From: Methylobacterium sp. UNC378MF
GTDB lineage: Bacteria > Pseudomonadota > Alphaproteobacteria > Rhizobiales > Beijerinckiaceae
Assembly: GCF_900103195.1 (NCBI RefSeq)
Contig: NZ_FMWU01000017.1
Location: forward strand, 62,001 to 126,000
Length of the DNA stretch: 64,000 nucleotides
Direction: 5' to 3'
The translations under genes were made by a program, and so were the position numbers. Positions 16,849 through 25,797 of this stretch are shown here, one piece after another (within the stretch, counting starts at the first letter, position 1; each line of letters begins with the position of its first letter). The notes beneath the pieces are model-generated. The model did no database searches. It saw only the letters and a program-made list of their open reading frames with translations, and was not told the origin of the DNA.

Positions 16849-17867
16849 GCGACCTGCTCCGCGAGCTTGAGCAGCTCCGCGCAATTCGCGTTCTTGCCGG
16901 CATAGTCCTTCCAGGCCGTGTTGCGGGCGAGGTCCCGCCACTGGCCGAGGGATTTCTCGTCGACCTGGACGACCTTGGCGCCGGCCTTGGAGAAGATCTC
17001 CTCGACGCGGGTATCATCCTCCTTGGCGCCGGCCTGACCGAAGGCCTCCAGCTCGGTTCCGACCGCCATGATCAGGTCCTGCTGATCCTTCGGCAGCCCC
17101 GAAAACACGATCTTCGACATCATGATCGGCTCGAGCATGAACCAGTACGAGCGCTCGCGGCCCGAAGTCAGGGCCTTGGACAGCTCCTCCAGGCGGAAGG
17201 AGATCAGGCTGGTGGACGAGGTGATCACCGCGTCGCAGGCCCCGGTCTGCATCGCAGCGTACGATTCGTTCGACGGGATGGAGAGGGTGGCTGCGCCGGC
17301 CTCCTTCATCATCATGTCCATCTCGCGCGAGCCGCCGCGGACCTTCATGCCCTTGGCGTCGGCCGGGGAGAGGAGCGGGCGCTCGCGGCTCGCGACACCG
17401 CCGGCCTGCCAGACCCACGAGACCAGCACGATCCCCTTGGAATCGAGGATCTCGGAGAGCTTGCGACCGACCGGCGCCGCCTTCCAGGCCACGGCCTGGG
17501 CATAGGAAGTCACCAGCGCGGGCATCAGCCCGATATTGAGTTCCGGCACCTCGCCGCCCGCGTAGGGGCTCGGGTAGAGCGACATGTCGAGGGCGCCCTT
17601 GCGCATCGCGCCGAACTGGGCGTTCGTCTTCATCAGCGAGGAGCCGGGATAGACTTGGACGTCCAGCGCGCCCTTCGAACGCTCGCCGACCATCTTGGCG
17701 AACTTCCGGCACATGCGGTCGCGGAAATCGCCCTCGTCGATGGTGCCCCCCGGGAACTGATGCGAGAGCTTCAGCGTCGTGGCCGCCTGGGCCGTACCCA
17801 GCCCGAACCGCAGGACCGCCGGTGCCGCGAGCGTGGCCGCGATCAATGAGCGACGAGTTGGCGTCAT
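16845..17867 (-). CDS. TRAP transporter periplasmic binding protein (DctP)
   Basis: The 340-residue protein has a cleavable signal with a TRRSLIAA start and a TAQAA cleavage region near residue 28. The mature protein begins TTLKLSHQF, typical for DctP. The conserved arginine of the ligand site is probably in KGMKVRG around residue 175, the position that binds the substrate carboxylate in the family. The ATG at 17867 has a GGGAGAGA site and opens the signal peptide, so a 49-codon extension is rejected. It heads the three-gene TRAP operon and is divergent from a GntR regulator. Confidence 0.93.
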   Translation of the reverse strand: MTPTRRSLIAATLAAPAVLRFGLGTAQAATTLKLSHQFPGGTIDEGDFRDRMCRKFAKMVGERSKGALDVQVYPGSSLMKTNAQFGAMRKGALDMSLYPSPYAGGEVPELNIGLMPALVTSYAQAVAWKAAPVGRKLSEILDSKGIVLVSWVWQAGGVASRERPLLSPADAKGMKVRGGSREMDMMMKEAGAATLSIPSNESYAAMQTGACDAVITSSTSLISFRLEELSKALTSGRERSYWFMLEPIMMSKIVFSGLPKDQQDLIMAVGTELEAFGQAGAKEDDTRVEEIFSKAGAKVVQVDEKSLGQWRDLARNTAWKDYAGKNANCAELLKLAEQVA

Positions 17868-17931
17868 GGATCTCTCCCGCGCCGCAAACAAAGCGGCAGA
17901 GTTTTGTGCGCTGCAATAGTGCCGCGCTTCG

Positions 17932-17982
17932 TTGTATGCATGGAAGACCGGCTTGTATATTTTGTCAATGCTCCAGCATAAT
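17932..17982. promoter_or_regulatory. Divergent dctP / gntR control region with TTGTAT repeats
   Basis: TTGTAT occurs at 17932-17937 and again at 17953-17958, exactly 21 bases (two helical turns) apart, with a related TTGTCA at 17962-17967. The second TTGTAT and a CATAAT at 17977-17982 are separated by 18 bases and could be the -35/-10 of the gntR promoter. The repeats would then be operator sites for the GntR protein controlling both directions. This AT-rich patch stands out in the GC-rich surroundings. Confidence 0.45.
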
Positions 17983-18061
17983 GTTCGCGTGCGTCGAACA
18001 TCCGCCGGCCTCAATGGGCGGGGCGACGCGCAGCCCGATCATCGGGGGAGGAAGCAGGAGC

Positions 18062-18715
18062 ATGAGCCACGCGCAGCGGCTTCGGCAGCGGATCGAGGAC
18101 GAGATCGTCTCGGGCGAACTCGCCCTGGGGTCGCGGCTCGACGAGAACCAGCTCGCGGCCCGGTTCGGGGTCTCGCGCACGCCGATCCGCGAAGCGCTGC
18201 TCCAGCTCGCCGTCACCGGCCTCGTGCAGACGAAGCCCCGGCGCGGGGCGATCGTCAGCGCGCCCGAGCCGCACCTGCTGCTGGCCATGTTCGAGACGAT
18301 GGCGGAAATCGAGGCGGCGTGCGGCCGCCTCGCCGCACGCCGCCTCGTCGCCGAGGACGCGGCGGCGCTGCGCGCCGCTCTCGAGGGCTGCCGTACGGCC
18401 CTCGCGACCGAGGATGCCGAGGCGTATTACGCCGAGAATTACGTGTTCCACACGGTGGTCTACCGGGCGAGCCGCAACACCTTCCTGGCGGAACAGGCCC
18501 TGTCGCTCCATCGCCGCCTCGCCCCGTATCGCCGGCTGCAGCTGCGGGTACGCCAGCGCCTGCCGCAATCCCTCGCCGAGCACGAGGCGATCGTCGGTGC
18601 CATCATCGCGGGCGACGAAATCGGGGCCGCCGACGCCCTGCGCAGCCACGTCATCGTCCAGGGCGACCGCTTCACGGACTTGGTGGCCGGCCTGCGGGCA
18701 CCCAGCGCGGCCTGA
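18062..18715 (+). CDS. GntR family (FCD) transcriptional regulator of the TRAP operon
   Basis: The 217-residue protein has an N-terminal winged helix-turn-helix (residues 1-70, GSRLDENQLAARFGVSRTPIREAL) and an all-helical FCD ligand-binding domain. FCD proteins often bind a metal and a small carboxylic acid. The ATG at 18062 follows GGGGGAGGAAG. It is divergent from the TRAP operon, so control of that transporter by its substrate is the simplest reading. The gene ends in a gap shared with another, convergent GntR gene. Confidence 0.9.
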   Translation: MSHAQRLRQRIEDEIVSGELALGSRLDENQLAARFGVSRTPIREALLQLAVTGLVQTKPRRGAIVSAPEPHLLLAMFETMAEIEAACGRLAARRLVAEDAAALRAALEGCRTALATEDAEAYYAENYVFHTVVYRASRNTFLAEQALSLHRRLAPYRRLQLRVRQRLPQSLAEHEAIVGAIIAGDEIGAADALRSHVIVQGDRFTDLVAGLRAPSAA

Positions 18716-19126
18716 GTCCGCGCGATCCGGCCGTGCTGGACGGATGCGCCCACCCGTCAGGGTCCGGACAGGCTGGCGCCGTCGACCGGCCACCAGGTTC
18801 CGAACCGCGCTCAGGTTGCATTGCTTCGATGATCCGGCCAACTCGACCTGCGGTTGGGCGGCCGGCCCTGCTCAATCAAGGCTGGTGAAAGACCTCGCTG
18901 CCGACGCGCCTCGCACGCCCGTCGCGTCGCGACTGATTCGCAAGGACCGGAAAGGCGGGCCGATGCCGGGCCCGAGTGCCGCCGGCAGCGCCTTCATTGG
19001 GCGCGGCGCGTCGTCCAGCGGCGCCTTGCATCCCGATTGCATCTTGCACGGCGTGGCTCCGCGACGCGCCTGAAGATGCAGACGACCGCAATGCTCTGAG
19101 GACTCAACCGGAAATGGGTTGAGCGG
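18716..19126. other. Non-coding gap between two convergent GntR genes
   Basis: These 411 bases contain no supported gene. Overlapping short frames on both strands lack ribosome sites and recognisable motifs. The only element seen is a hairpin at 19103-19123 near the minus-strand gene end. The length is unusual for a convergent gap in this dense region, so a degraded gene or a small RNA is possible but unsupported. Confidence 0.5.
19103..19123 (-). terminator. Short terminator-like hairpin after the second GntR gene
   Basis: CTCAACC (19103-19109) pairs with GGTTGAG (19117-19123) around a 7-base loop, 3 bases past the minus-strand GntR stop. The 7-bp stem is weak by local standards and has no T-run. 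It could end the minus-strand catabolic operon. Confidence 0.4.
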
Positions 19127-19807
19127 TCAGGCGATCTCCACGGCACCGTAATTGGCGGCGATCACCGGCTTCTTCCCGCGGATGTGCTCGCGCATCAGCA
19201 CAGCCAGAGCGGCACCGTCGCGGGCGCGCAGGAGCTCGATCATGCGCTCGTGCTCCGATACGGCCCGGGTCCATTGCTCCGGGGTCTGGTGCGCGGAATA
19301 GCGAGACCGCTGGATCCGGCCGGACAGGCTCTCGTAGATGTTCGCCAGGATCGTGTTGCGGCTGGCCGCCATGATCCCTTCGTGGATCCGCCGGTTGTGA
19401 CTGAAATAGCCGGCCTCGTCGCCGGCCTTCCAGGCCGCCACCATCGCGTCGTGATCGACGACCAGAGCGTCGATCTCGGCATCGGTGATCGTGCGGCAGG
19501 CAAGTTCCCCGGCGGTCGCCTCGAGGCCGGCGATCACCTCCATCATCTCCTCGAGTTCGCCTTCCGAGATGCTGGCGACGCGCGCCCCGCGGTTCGGGAG
19601 CAGTTCGAGCAGCCCTTCCGTAGCCAGGATCTTGATCGCCTCACGAAGCGGCGTCCGCGAGATCCCGAAACGCTCCGTCAGTTCGCTCTCGTTGATCCGG
19701 GTCTTCGGCTCCATTTCACCGGAACGGATCAGCTCGCGCATCCGGTCGGCGACCTCGTCGTGGAGGTAGCGGCGGCTGATGCCGATCCCGGGCTCGATCT
19801 TATTCAT
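19127..19807 (-). CDS. GntR family (FCD) transcriptional regulator
   Basis: The 226-residue protein carries a winged helix-turn-helix (ELTERFGISRTPLREAIKILATEGL, about residues 30-60) and an FCD domain (EVIAGLEATAGELAC onward). The ATG at 19807 is chosen over an upstream in-frame start 5 codons earlier. It lies only 21 bases downstream of the YdiJ-like dehydrogenase gene on the same strand, so it is probably the last gene of that operon and may autoregulate it. It is distinct in sequence from the GntR proteins at 18062 and 25798. Confidence 0.9.
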   Translation of the reverse strand: MNKIEPGIGISRRYLHDEVADRMRELIRSGEMEPKTRINESELTERFGISRTPLREAIKILATEGLLELLPNRGARVASISEGELEEMMEVIAGLEATAGELACRTITDAEIDALVVDHDAMVAAWKAGDEAGYFSHNRRIHEGIMAASRNTILANIYESLSGRIQRSRYSAHQTPEQWTRAVSEHERMIELLRARDGAALAVLMREHIRGKKPVIAANYGAVEIA

Positions 19808-19828
19808 GGTCCCCCGACACACGCCAGA

Positions 19829-22816
19829 TCAGTGCGACCTGTGGTCTATGTGTAGGTGCCCGGCAATGGAGTGTCGAGGCACGAGGGCTCGATCCAGCAC
19901 GCGAGCCACATGTTCTGCCCGGAGGCCCAATCCGTCATGGATCTGGTGGCGGCAGCTCGTCCCGTCGGCCACCACGAGGTCGTCGGGTCCGGCGGCGCGC
20001 AGGGCCGGGAACAGCGACAGCTCCGCCATTGCGAAGGACGTCTCGATCGATTCCGGCCGGTAGCCGAAGGCGCCCGCCATCCCGCAGCAGCTCGACTCGA
20101 TGACCCGCAGGTCGAGCCCCGGCACCGCCCGGAGCACCGTCTCGACCGAACCCATCACGCCGAAGGATTTCTGGTGACAGTGGCCGTGCAGATGCGCGAC
20201 GCGGCCGCCCTGATCGGCGAAGGGCAGAGCGATCCGGCCTGCCGTCAGGTCGGACGCCAGCAACTCCTCGAACAGGAACGACTGCTTGGCCAGCAGCGCC
20301 GAGTCGGCGCCCGGCAGCAGCGCGGCGAATTCGTCCCGGAAGGTCAGCAGACAGGAGGGTTCCAGGCCGACCACGCGGGCACCCGCGCGGAGGAAGGGCA
20401 GCAGCGCGTCCAGGGTGCGGCGCGCCTCCTGACGCGCCCGGTCGGTCTGGCCGGCGGAGAGCCAGGTCCGGCCGCAGCAGAGGGGGCGCCGGCCGCGAGA
20501 CGGGTAGACCCGGTGCAGCCGGTAGCCTGCGGCCTGCAGGACGCGCTCGGCCGCCTCAAGATTCTCCCGTTCGAAGGCGCGGTTGAAGGTGTCGCCGAAC
20601 AGGATCACGTCGCGGAAATCCCCGGCGACGTCCTGTGCGTGGGCGGGCTCGCCCTGCTCGCTCCAGGGTCGGCGCCAGCGCGGCAGCGAGCGCTTGGCCG
20701 AGAGGCCGGCGAGCCGCTCCGACAGGGCCGCGAGGGCCGGGTACCGGTCCCGCAGATTGAGGAGCGGCGCCAGCTTCGCGGCGGCCCCGGCATAAAGCGG
20801 CATCGTGGCGATGAGGCGCTCCCGCAGGGGCAGCCCGTGGCGGGCGTGGTAGTGGTGCAGGAACTCGATCTTCATCTTGGCCATGTCGACGCCGGTCGGA
20901 CATTCCCGGCGGCAGGCCTTGCAGGAGACGCAGAGATCGAGGGTGCGCTTCATCTCCGGGCTGGTGAAGGCGTCCTTGCCGAGCTGACCCGAGATGGCGA
21001 GCCGCAGGGAATTGGCGCGGCCGCGGGTCAGGTGCTGCTCCTCCCCGGTCGCCCGGTAGGAGGGGCACATGGCGCCGCCGACGAGCTTCCGGCAGGTGCC
21101 GTTGTTGTTGCACATCTCGACGGCGGGGCCGAAGCCGCCCCAGTCCGACCAGTCGAGGGCGGTCTTTATCGGCGCCGACACGGCGTAATCCGGCTTGAAC
21201 CGGAACAGGCTGCGGTCGTCGAATCTCGGCGCCCGCACGATCTTGCCGGGGTTGAGACGGTTGTCCGGGTCGAACGCGTCCTTCACCGTCTCGAAGGCGC
21301 GCGTGAGGGTGGCGCCGAAGAGCGGCTCCACGAATTCCGAGCGGGAGATGCCGTCGCCGTGCTCCCCGGAATACGAGCCCTTGTAGCGGCGCACGAGTTC
21401 GGAGGTCTCCTCCGCGATCGCCCGCATCCGGCGGACATCGCCGGCCTGCTTCATGTCCAGGATCGGGCGGACATGCAGGCACCCGACCGAGGCGTGTGCG
21501 TACCACGTGCCGCGGGTGCCGTGCTTGGTGAAGACCTCCGTCACTGCGTCGGTGTAATCGGCGAGGTGCTCCAGCGGGACGGCGCAATCCTCGATGAAGG
21601 AGACCGGCTTTGCGTCGCCCTTCATCGACATCATGATGTTGAGGCAGGCCTCGCGGACCTCCCAGACCGATTTCTGGCGGGCGGGCTCGACGACCTCCAC
21701 GACGGCGTCCGGGAAGCCGTGATCGGCCATGCAGGCCTCGAGGCGCTTCAGGTCGCGCCGGAGGGCCGCGAGATCGTCGCCGGCGAACTCGGTCAGCAGC
21801 AGGCAGTTCGGCTTGCCCTTCGTGATGTCGGCGAGCGTCGTGCGGAACAGCGGGATGTCGGCCCCGAGCACGAGGACGTTGTTGTCGACCAGCTCGACCG
21901 CCACCGGGTCCAGGCCGACGATGTGCCGCGTCGTCTCCATGGCGGCCCGGAACGACGGGAAATGGCACACGCCCATCACCCGGTGAGTCGGCAGGCGCGA
22001 GAGCTTCAGCGTCACCGCGGTGGTCGCGGCCAGCGTGCCCTCGGACCCGACGAGCAGGTGCGCGAGGTTCGGCTGGGCCTCGATCAGGGCGTCGAGATTG
22101 TAGCCGCCGACGCGACGCTGAACCTTCGGGTAGCGCGCGTCGATCTCGGCGCGATGGTCCTCTGCGAGATTGCGCATGCGCGCCGCCAGCGCGGAGGCCC
22201 GGTCCGACCCGTTCACGCCCGAATGAGCGTTGCCGGTCAGGCCGAAGCCGAAGGCCTCGCCGTCGTGGAACAGCGCCTCGACCGCGAGGACGTTGTCGCT
22301 CATCTTGCCGTAGCGCAGGGAGCGAGCCCCGCACGAATTGTTGCCGGCCATGCCGCCGATAGTGCAGCGGGTCGCGGTGGAGGGTTCGACCGGGAAGAAC
22401 CAGCCGTCGGCCTTCACCCGGGCGTTCAGCCGCTCCAGCACTAGGCCGGGCTCGACCGTGATCGTGCCGGCCTCCGGGTCGTAGGCCAGGACGCCGTTGA
22501 AGTACCGGGAGCAGTCGACCACGAGGCCCGACCCGATCGGCTGGCCGTTCTGTGAGGTCCCGCCGCCGCGCAGGATGACCGGAGCGCCGTGCTCGGCGGC
22601 GATGCGCAGGGTCGCGGCGATGTCGGCGGCGGAGCGCGGCAGCACGACGCCGGCCGGCATGATCTGGTAGATCGACGCGTCCGTGCTGTAGCGTCCGCGC
22701 GTGAACGCGTCGAAACGCGCCTCACCCTGGAGCTGCTCCGCCAGCCTGCGCGGCAATCCGGCATCCAGGCGCGCCGCGGCACGCGGCGCCGGGGTACCCG
22801 CCCTCGCTTCCGTCAC
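19829..22816 (-). CDS. YdiJ-like FAD-binding and Fe-S oxidoreductase (D-2-hydroxyacid dehydrogenase type)
   Basis: This 995-residue protein fuses a GlcD-like flavoprotein to a GlcF-like iron-sulfur part. The PCMH FAD domain lies at about 35-230 (ILRGGGTSQNGQPIGSG; TIGGMAGNNSCGARS). An FAD-linked oxidase C-terminal domain runs to about 540. A CxxCxxCxxxCP cluster motif is at C629, C632, C635 and C639. Two cysteine-rich CCG domains follow, containing LCCGRTW and ESSCCGMAGAFGY. Size and order match E. coli YdiJ, a D-2-hydroxyglutarate dehydrogenase. The start is GTG at 22816 after a GGGAGGG site. Its location next to a pentonate dehydratase suggests oxidation of a D-2-hydroxy sugar acid or a 2-hydroxyacid product. 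Only one standard cluster motif was found. Confidence 0.9.
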   Translation of the reverse strand: MTEARAGTPAPRAAARLDAGLPRRLAEQLQGEARFDAFTRGRYSTDASIYQIMPAGVVLPRSAADIAATLRIAAEHGAPVILRGGGTSQNGQPIGSGLVVDCSRYFNGVLAYDPEAGTITVEPGLVLERLNARVKADGWFFPVEPSTATRCTIGGMAGNNSCGARSLRYGKMSDNVLAVEALFHDGEAFGFGLTGNAHSGVNGSDRASALAARMRNLAEDHRAEIDARYPKVQRRVGGYNLDALIEAQPNLAHLLVGSEGTLAATTAVTLKLSRLPTHRVMGVCHFPSFRAAMETTRHIVGLDPVAVELVDNNVLVLGADIPLFRTTLADITKGKPNCLLLTEFAGDDLAALRRDLKRLEACMADHGFPDAVVEVVEPARQKSVWEVREACLNIMMSMKGDAKPVSFIEDCAVPLEHLADYTDAVTEVFTKHGTRGTWYAHASVGCLHVRPILDMKQAGDVRRMRAIAEETSELVRRYKGSYSGEHGDGISRSEFVEPLFGATLTRAFETVKDAFDPDNRLNPGKIVRAPRFDDRSLFRFKPDYAVSAPIKTALDWSDWGGFGPAVEMCNNNGTCRKLVGGAMCPSYRATGEEQHLTRGRANSLRLAISGQLGKDAFTSPEMKRTLDLCVSCKACRRECPTGVDMAKMKIEFLHHYHARHGLPLRERLIATMPLYAGAAAKLAPLLNLRDRYPALAALSERLAGLSAKRSLPRWRRPWSEQGEPAHAQDVAGDFRDVILFGDTFNRAFERENLEAAERVLQAAGYRLHRVYPSRGRRPLCCGRTWLSAGQTDRARQEARRTLDALLPFLRAGARVVGLEPSCLLTFRDEFAALLPGADSALLAKQSFLFEELLASDLTAGRIALPFADQGGRVAHLHGHCHQKSFGVMGSVETVLRAVPGLDLRVIESSCCGMAGAFGYRPESIETSFAMAELSLFPALRAAGPDDLVVADGTSCRHQIHDGLGLRAEHVARVLDRALVPRHSIAGHLHIDHRSH

Positions 22817-23068
22817 GATCGATCCCTCCCGGGATGGGACGCGCCCACCCGCCGGGAAATGTATTCAAAATTCACTGCGGAGCAAACCGGCAGCGATGTC
22901 ACGCTGGGGAACGGGCCCGCGACGCCCTGCGCGGCCGCTCGGCCGGTGGGGCCGCCGCGATCCTCGCGTAGCGCGCGGCCCGATTCAACTCCGCGGCAGG
23001 ACCGGCACACGTCGGCACCGCCTCCGCCGCGCAAGGCAGGCGTAACTGGCGACCCCCGCTGGCGGGCC

Positions 23069-24874
23069 TCAGTGGTTGTCCCGCGGCACGCCGGACGCCT
23101 GCGCGACCTTCTGGAACTTCACCGCGCCCTTGAGCACCATGCCCTGGTCGAGCTGGTCGACCTGATCGCGGTAGATCTCCTGCCAGGGCGTCTGCGTCGC
23201 CGGGTACGGGTAGCCGCCCCGCGTCGCCAGATCCGCGCGCCGGCGGCCGAGTTCCTCGGCCGGGAGCAGGATGTCGGCGCTCCGGCGGTTGAGGTCGACG
23301 CGGATCCGATCGCCGGTCTGCAAAAGGGCGAGCCCGCCACCGGCCGCCGCCTCGGGCGAGGCGTTCAGGATGGCGGGCGTCCCGGAGGTGCCGGATTGCC
23401 GGCCATCGCCGATGCAGGGCAGGGACGTGACGCCGCGCCGGATCAGCACGCCGGGCGGCTGCATGTTCACCACCTCGGCGGCGCCGGGATAGCCGATCGG
23501 ACCGGCCCCCCGCATGATCAGGATGGTGGTCTCGTCGATGTCGAGGGCCGGGTCGTCGATCCGCGTGTGGTAATCCTCCGGCCCGTCGAACACGACGACG
23601 CGCCCCTCGAAGGCCATCGGGTCGTTCGGATTGCGCAAGTAGCGGGCGGCGAACTCCTCGGAGATCACGCAGGTCTTCATGATCGCCGAGTCGAACAGGC
23701 TCCCCTTGAGATTCAGGAAGCCCGCGCGCTCCATCAGCGGCGCGCCGTAGGCGCGGATCACGTCGCGGTTCCAGCTGTGCCGCCCACGGTAGTTCTCGCC
23801 GACGGTCCGTCCGTTGCAGGTCAGCGCGCCCTCGTGGACCTTTCCGGCCTCGATCAGCTCGGCGAAGACCGCCGGGAGCCCGCCCGCGCGGAAATATTCC
23901 TCCCCGAGCCAGCGGCCGGCGGGCTGCATGTCCACCAGGAGCGGGATCTCGAACCCGACGCGCTCCCAGTCGTCGCAGGTCAGCGGCACGCCGATATGCT
24001 TGGCGATGGCGTTGATGTGGATCGGTGCGTTGGTCGAGCCGCCGATCGCGGCGTTGGCGACGATGGCGTTCTCGAAGGCTTCCCGGGTTAGGAGGTCGGA
24101 AGGCTTCAGGTCCTCCCAGACCATCTCCACGATCCGCTGGCCGGTGGCGTAGGCCGCTTGTCCGCGCTCACGGTAGGGGGCGGGAATCGCCGACGAGCCG
24201 GGCAGCGCGAGCCCGAGCGCCTCGGCGAGCGCGTTCATCGTTGAGGCCGTGCCCATCGTGTTGCAATGGCCCGTGGAGGGCGCCGAGGAGCCGACGATGT
24301 CCATGAACTGCTGATAGTCGATATCGCCGGCCGCGTGGCGCTCGCGGGTCTTCCAGACGATCGTCCCGGACCCGGTCAGCTCCTTCTGGAAGTAGCCGTT
24401 CAGCATCGGCCCGACGTTTAGCGAGATTGCGGGGATGTTCACGGTCGCGGCGGCCATAAGACAGGCTGGCATGGTCTTGTCGCAGCCCGTGAGCAACACG
24501 ACGCCGTCGAGCGGATAGCCGTACAGAACCTCCACCAGCGACAGGTAGGCGAGGTTGCGGTCGAGGGAGGCGGTGGGCCGCTTGCCGGTCTCCTGGATCG
24601 GATGGCACGGAAACTCGAACGCAACGCCGCCGGCGGCCGTGATGCCTTCGCGCACGCGCTTGGCGAGTTCCAGATGATGGCGATTGCAGGGCGACAGGTC
24701 GGAGCCCGTCTGAGCGATCCCGATCAGCGGCTTGCCCGAGCGCAGTTCCTCCGGGGTCAGCCCGTAGTTCAGATAGCGCTCGAGGTAGAGCGCAGTCATG
24801 CCCGGATTGTGCGGGTTATCGAACCACGCCTTCGAGCGCAGGTCGGCAGGCGTCATCCGGCGTTGATCGCTCAT
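23069..24874 (-). CDS. XylD-like pentonate/sugar-acid dehydratase (IlvD/Edd family)
   Basis: The 601-residue enzyme belongs to the IlvD/Edd superfamily. The three cluster cysteines are C63 (SPCNRHH), C131 (TGCDKTMP) and C204 (GHCNTMG), and GGSTNAPIH, RGAGPIGYPG and GDGRQSGT are present. Length, the DWFDNP-like N-terminus (AWFDNPHNPGMTALYLER) and the C-terminal PWQEIYR block match Caulobacter-type xylonate and arabinonate dehydratases as I remember them, rather than biosynthetic IlvD. It would convert a pentonate or related aldonate to the 2-keto-3-deoxy acid. The ATG at 24874 is chosen; the frame opens 10 codons earlier. A matching XylX-like enzyme lies at 35113-36306. Confidence 0.9.
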   Translation of the reverse strand: MSDQRRMTPADLRSKAWFDNPHNPGMTALYLERYLNYGLTPEELRSGKPLIGIAQTGSDLSPCNRHHLELAKRVREGITAAGGVAFEFPCHPIQETGKRPTASLDRNLAYLSLVEVLYGYPLDGVVLLTGCDKTMPACLMAAATVNIPAISLNVGPMLNGYFQKELTGSGTIVWKTRERHAAGDIDYQQFMDIVGSSAPSTGHCNTMGTASTMNALAEALGLALPGSSAIPAPYRERGQAAYATGQRIVEMVWEDLKPSDLLTREAFENAIVANAAIGGSTNAPIHINAIAKHIGVPLTCDDWERVGFEIPLLVDMQPAGRWLGEEYFRAGGLPAVFAELIEAGKVHEGALTCNGRTVGENYRGRHSWNRDVIRAYGAPLMERAGFLNLKGSLFDSAIMKTCVISEEFAARYLRNPNDPMAFEGRVVVFDGPEDYHTRIDDPALDIDETTILIMRGAGPIGYPGAAEVVNMQPPGVLIRRGVTSLPCIGDGRQSGTSGTPAILNASPEAAAGGGLALLQTGDRIRVDLNRRSADILLPAEELGRRRADLATRGGYPYPATQTPWQEIYRDQVDQLDQGMVLKGAVKFQKVAQASGVPRDNH

Positions 24875-25027
24875 GGTCGCTTCCTCACATGCTCGGGGCG
24901 TCATCGAAACAGGAGCCTCGGCAACCTGCGCGTCCCGATCTCATCACCGCTCTGAGTCCGGTAGAACCGGGCCCGAAACCTACTCTGCCGCGGTTCAGAC
25001 CGCAGCATCTCCCGCGTCGGATTGATG

Positions 25028-25795
25028 TCAGGACAGCATCCGCGTGTCACCGTCGATGGAGATCGCTTGGCCCGAGATCGTCCGGCCGCGGGACGAGCAG
25101 AGCAGCAGGATCTGGTCGGCGAGTTGCCGGGCGGTGACATATTCCTTGACCGAGACGAACGAGAAGGCGCGTGCCTCCATTTCGGCGAAGCTCGTGCCCT
25201 GCTGTTGAGCCTTTGATTCGAGCACCCGCCGCTGACGGTCGCCCGCCACGAGACCCGGCAGGATTGCGTTTACCCGAATGCCGGCCCCGCCGAGTTCGAT
25301 GGCGAGCGACTTGGTGAAGCCGATGACGCCCCATTTGGCCGCCGCGTAGGGACTGCGGAGAGCGAAGCCGAACTTGCCGGCAGCCGAGGACAGATTGACG
25401 ATCGAGGCATTCGCACTCTGGCGCAGAAACGGGACCGCCAAGCGCGCGCAGTTGAACTGGCTGGTCAAGCACACGGTGAGGCACCGGTCCCAGTCCTCGG
25501 GAGCGATCTCCTCGACGCGGCCGGTCGGGCCGGCGATACCGGCATTGTTAACCAGCACGTCGAGGCCGCCCAGGAACTCGACGGCTTGGTCCATCATCGC
25601 GGCGACCGCGTCGCGGTCGGCGACGTCGGTCCGGCAGCGGCCGACTGAAGCCGGCAATCCTGCCAAGACCTCGGCGTCGACGTCGCAGGCGAAAACTCGC
25701 GCGCCTTCCTCAAGGAAGGCCTCGACGATGCCGCGGCCGATCCCGGCGGCGCCCGCCGTCACCAGAACACGCAGGCCGGCAATCCCTAGCTCCAT
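25028..25795 (-). CDS. Short-chain dehydrogenase/reductase
   Basis: The 255-residue protein is a classical SDR. The nucleotide-binding TAGAAGIGRG (a variant of TGxxxGIG) is near the N-terminus, and the NNAG motif, a catalytic serine in NLSSAAGKF and the YAAAK active-site pair follow. It likely oxidises a sugar, polyol or hydroxyacid with NAD(P). The ATG at 25795 has an AGGAAGAGGA site 6 bases away and is preferred to a TTG 6 bases upstream. It directly follows the GntR gene with a 2-base gap, and its association with the XylD-like dehydratase suggests a sugar or sugar-acid substrate. Confidence 0.9.
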   Translation of the reverse strand: MELGIAGLRVLVTAGAAGIGRGIVEAFLEEGARVFACDVDAEVLAGLPASVGRCRTDVADRDAVAAMMDQAVEFLGGLDVLVNNAGIAGPTGRVEEIAPEDWDRCLTVCLTSQFNCARLAVPFLRQSANASIVNLSSAAGKFGFALRSPYAAAKWGVIGFTKSLAIELGGAGIRVNAILPGLVAGDRQRRVLESKAQQQGTSFAEMEARAFSFVSVKEYVTARQLADQILLLCSSRGRTISGQAISIDGDTRMLS

Positions 25796-25797
25796 GC

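Noticed and set aside
18884..18905. Similarity of TCAAGGCTGG segments at about 18884 and 33389
   Set aside because: The match is short, and the second copy lies at the end of the DUF167 coding sequence; likely chance.
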